DNA of 64,000 nucleotides from contig NC_079969.1 of NCBI RefSeq assembly GCF_029852145.1, positions 13,619,465 through 13,683,464 on the forward strand. Direction: 5' to 3'. Each line of letters starts with the position of its first letter. The first letter of the stretch is position 1. This document shows positions 60,126-64,000 of the stretch, one piece after another. A program made the position numbers and the translations under genes. The DNA comes from Microplitis mediator (Eukaryota; Arthropoda; Insecta; Hymenoptera; Braconidae). The notes beneath the pieces are model-generated. The model was not told the DNA's origin. It searched no databases and saw only the letters and a list, made by a program, of their open reading frames with translations.

Positions 60126-61371
60126 TAAATTTAGCTTTATCGCTACATTTTTTCTAGGTGGCGCACATGTTAAATTCTCATCACGTGATCGAATTTGACG
60201 CTAAAAAGCAGCGTCAAACGTCACCATGAAAAAGCATCTTTACATAGAAAAGAATATATTAGTTTTGAGTAATCTCGTTCAGTAATTGTAATGTTATTCA
60301 ATCAAAAAAGCAGATATAAATTTTTCATTTATTATTCTGTTGCGTAATCACAACTACATTCAAATTTGAATGTAGTTGAACTTCCGGCAAATAGAGGCAG
60401 CACCTACTGGGGCCTAGTGTCTATCAATTAAAAACTTGACTTGCGCATGCGCATCGAATTTATCCTGCCTCGTGGCAAGAAGACCGACGCCATTATCTAT
60501 TCGTTTATACAATTTCGAGTGTCACCACGTGTTTTGTATAATCTACAAAAATTGCGCTCATCTCGAGTAACTAATTAAAAGTAATCAATTAATTACATTC
60601 AGAGTTCATTACTCTATATAAAAATATAATTATTTTTATAATCGCGAGCTCCAGAACTCATAAAATAATTAATAAATAACATCAAGAAATCCAGTGTTCT
60701 ACAACCTGTTCCTGACGAGGTTATATCATCGAAAAAGCAACAGGTGCATTTTTTATTAAACATTTACTTGCTATCAGTGCTCAATTAATTTAAAAGACTC
60801 AGTTTTATTATTTATTTAATTATCATTATGCTCAATTTCTCAATTAATTTAAAAGTTATGTTTCGCTCAGTAGCCTCTGCTATCATGCTACCACGTGTTC
60901 AACAGATAAATTAAAATCAGTGTAATTTATCATGAGCTCATTAAATTCAATTCAATTAAGTGATCATCACTATTAAAACTCAATAACAAAAATATTTATG
61001 TATTCAGTGCTATTAAAAATAGTAATTAATGTGTTCAATAATTCACTTCGCTCAGTAACCTCTGACATCATGTTACTTATTATCATGACATTTTGCATTC
61101 AACTCAGTGTTCAATTAAACTCAACTTGATTATTTTTAATTCATTATTTACTCGAGCTCAACTCAATAATTTGTATTCAATTATTCACGTATTCATGAGC
61201 TCAGACATTTAACAGTATTTATAAATTAAATAAACTATTTAATTTGCAACCCAGTGATATTTTGTGCTGTGACAAATAAAAATATTGTTATATTTTTAAA
61301 TATGCGTATTTTTCAAACATCCCAACCACCAACCAGTCCTGGCATGTCTTTATTTAATTAATATTACATAT
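60126..61371. other. 1.25-kb insertion within a repeat, origin unknown
   Basis: Interrupts a repeat whose other copies are continuous. No clear terminal repeats. It contains a GC-richer patch around 60395-60490 with the palindrome TGCGCATGCGCA, and a loose duplication of 'cgctcagtaacctctgacatcatg' (60868 and 61048). It might be a solo LTR or a promoter-bearing fragment. Confidence 0.45.
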
Positions 61372-62150
<779 letters not shown>

Positions 62151-62379
62151 GGGAAAAAATGATCAGATCTGATCAGACATGAAAAATGACCATGCCTGAC
62201 CAGGCCTGATCAGGCATGTTCAGGTCTGATCAGGTATGTTCATGTCTGTTCATGCCCATCTGGGTAAAAAAATTTTATATAAAGAATGGCCCTATATAAT
62301 TATATATAATTATGTATAACTATATTCAATTATACATGTATATAATTATTGCTATAGAAATAAAAAAAATAAAAAATTC

Positions 62380-62452
62380 GGGCATGTGCAGGATTTGAAC
62401 CGTGGACCTTGCGCTCGAAAGTGTAACTCGCTACCCACTGACCTAAGAGATT
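62380..62452 (-). repeat. tRNA-like sequence
   Basis: On the minus strand 'taggtcagtgggtagcgag' and 'ggttcaaatcctgcac' look like A and B boxes, and the length fits a tRNA. The flanking 'tatataattatatataatt' resembles that near the tRNA-like sequence at 10438, suggesting a SINE-like family rather than a tRNA gene. Confidence 0.45.
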
Positions 62453-62554
62453 TAGTTGGAAAGTAAGTTTCGTATGAACTTTAAGTAATAAAAATCTTAT
62501 ACGTGATAGATTCTTGGTCAACAAAATTTTAGATCTATGAGCAGACATGAACAG

Positions 62555-62910
62555 CCATGAACAGACATGAACATATGTGGCCAGGCATGAACAGGCATGG
62601 ACAGGTATGATCAGGCCTCAGCGTATTTAACGCTTCAGACATGAACAGGCATGAACAGACATGACCAGGTATGATCAGGCATGAGCGTATTTAACGCTTC
62701 AGACATGACCAGACATGAACAGGCATGGACAGGTATGATCAGGCATGAGCGTATTTAACGCTTCAGACATGACCAGGCATGAACAGGCATGGACAGGTAT
62801 GAACAGGCATGATCAGACCTGACTGTATGTAACGCTTCAGACATGAACAGGCATGATCAGGCCTGAGTGTATTCAACGCTTCAGACATGAACAGGCATGG
62901 ACAGGTATTT
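62555..62910. repeat. Minisatellite, roughly 65-bp unit, 5-6 copies
   Basis: Units with 'gcgtatttaacgcttcagacatga' and 'acaggcatggacaggtatgatcaggc' recur near 62620, 62685, 62750, 62822 and 62867. A similar vocabulary appears at 62150-62260. Confidence 0.88.
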
Positions 62911-63698
62911 TGTGAGCGTAAGGAAATAATGATTAAAAAAAATTTTTTTTCTTAAAAACAATATCTTATTGTTTATAATCGTTTTTTTCATATTTTGATT
63001 ATTTAAATAAATCATTAAGGAATCGTTTTTTTTTTTAAATCATAATTTGAATTTATAAATATAATGGCAGAGACAAAATTTTTTTTGTCAACAATTTATT
63101 CATTTGTACGTTTAACAATTTTTGTTTTCAATTCAATTTTTTTCTAGAACATAAAAAAATTATAATAACAGCAACCTTCAACAATATGGCAAATAAAAAT
63201 TTTTTCAATTTTTTAAAAAACATTTGGATTTTAGAGTATGACAAAGTCCAAGCACTGACTCAATTTGTCAACAAACAAATTGCTGTAACTTAGCAACTAT
63301 TGCAGATACAGTTTTCAACCTTCGAGTCGTTTTTATACAGTCTAAGTTAAGCTTTTTCATAAATTTTAAACCTAACGTTTATCTGTTATAGTTCTCTAAC
63401 AACACGCATTTATTTATAAAAATTATAAATGCGTTTTTAAGAAAAATTTTTTTTTTTTGAAATTATTATTTCCTTACGCTAACAATATGGTGAACAAAAA
63501 TTTCCCAAAAATATTTAATTAATTCATTTGTTTATAAAAATATTATAAAATTTATAAAATGCCATGAAAAAATTTAAAAAGTAATCATATAATGCCTAAC
63601 AAGAATATGAAATCAGTGATAGCTTAAAATAAAAAAAAAACACTTGAGAATACAAAATAATAACGCTCACTGTACGTATCATAAGAGTACGACTGATA

Positions 63699-63739
<41 letters not shown>

Positions 63740-63800
63740 TATATATTTATCATTTAAAGACGCCGTAGAGTATATAGATATATATGGGCAGATCCATTAA
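62911..63800. repeat. Long AT-rich palindromic repeat, copy 2
   Basis: Matches 12160-13310 in opposite arrangement, including 'caacaatatggcaaataaaaattttt' and 'aacctaacgtttatctgttatagttctc'. It includes an (AT)n tract at 63700-63740. Confidence 0.75.
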
Positions 63801-64000
63801 TTCTCGACGAAAGGGTGCGCACTGAGGTCAACGATTTTGATGCCAATTTTTTCCTTAAAAGTACACCTTAAAAAAAGACGATCCTGAAAATTTGGACCCG
63901 ATATAATCAAATCTGGCCGCTGGAGAATTTTTTGAATTTTTAAAAAAGTCGATTTTTCACTGATTTTCGAATATTTGTATCTCAGCTTCTATATAACTTA

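Overview
The window looks like a repeat-dominated stretch of an arthropod nuclear genome. It is AT-rich, has long (TG)n and (CA)n microsatellites, palindromic MITE-like elements, insect-type Ty3/gypsy and hAT elements and a LINE fragment. I found no convincing host gene, rRNA, CRISPR array or bacterial feature. A hymenopteran such as a parasitoid wasp is a guess from the overall character of the repeats, not something the sequence proves.

Layout. Positions 1-16 kb are layered repeats. They include a Ty3/gypsy gag-protease remnant split by a 1-kb foldback element (600-3239), a 0.94-kb palindrome (4201-5144), the 3' end of a non-LTR retrotransposon (6112-6945), minisatellites (7196-7562 and 11630-12055), a family of repeats carrying TG/TATG microsatellites, and a solo LTR with a GTAC duplication (13944-15136).

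Positions 16249-50471 are bounded by two directly repeated 1.1-kb LTRs that are about 98% alike by hand count. All main genes between them read on the minus strand. From the right-hand (5') LTR the order is: primer-binding site, gag with two zinc knuckles, aspartic protease, a 135-bp in-frame tandem repeat, RT-RNase H, and integrase (DD35E). Then comes cargo unusual for Ty3/gypsy: an IAP-like gene (two BIR domains and a RING), an unrecognised ORF with an exonuclease-like look, a glycoprotein closely resembling those of chuviruses (Mononegavirales-related), and three further unrecognised ORFs. A roughly 6-kb non-coding stretch with MITE insertions leads to the other LTR. Every long gene is broken by stops or frameshifts, so this copy is dead.

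Two insertions sit inside its pol gene. One is a 9.5-kb hAT transposon (37658-47156) with an exact 8-bp target duplication and very long inverted arms built of 24-bp repeats. It carries a transposase with two stops and an antisense exon with a BEN-like C-terminus. The other is a solo LTR (35538-37487) with a 5-bp duplication.

Positions 50.5-64 kb are again repeats: a possible piggyBac-type element enclosing inverted tRNA-like repeats, MITE palindromes, a roughly 300-bp tandem repeat, microsatellite-bearing repeats and a 65-bp minisatellite.

The most interesting reading is that the 34-kb unit is a giant, envelope-bearing LTR retroelement that picked up an apoptosis inhibitor, a negative-strand-virus-type glycoprotein and other virus-like genes. 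The main doubts are the lack of a target-site duplication around the LTR pair and of an obvious polypurine tract beside the 3' LTR. Comparison with other genomic copies would settle it.
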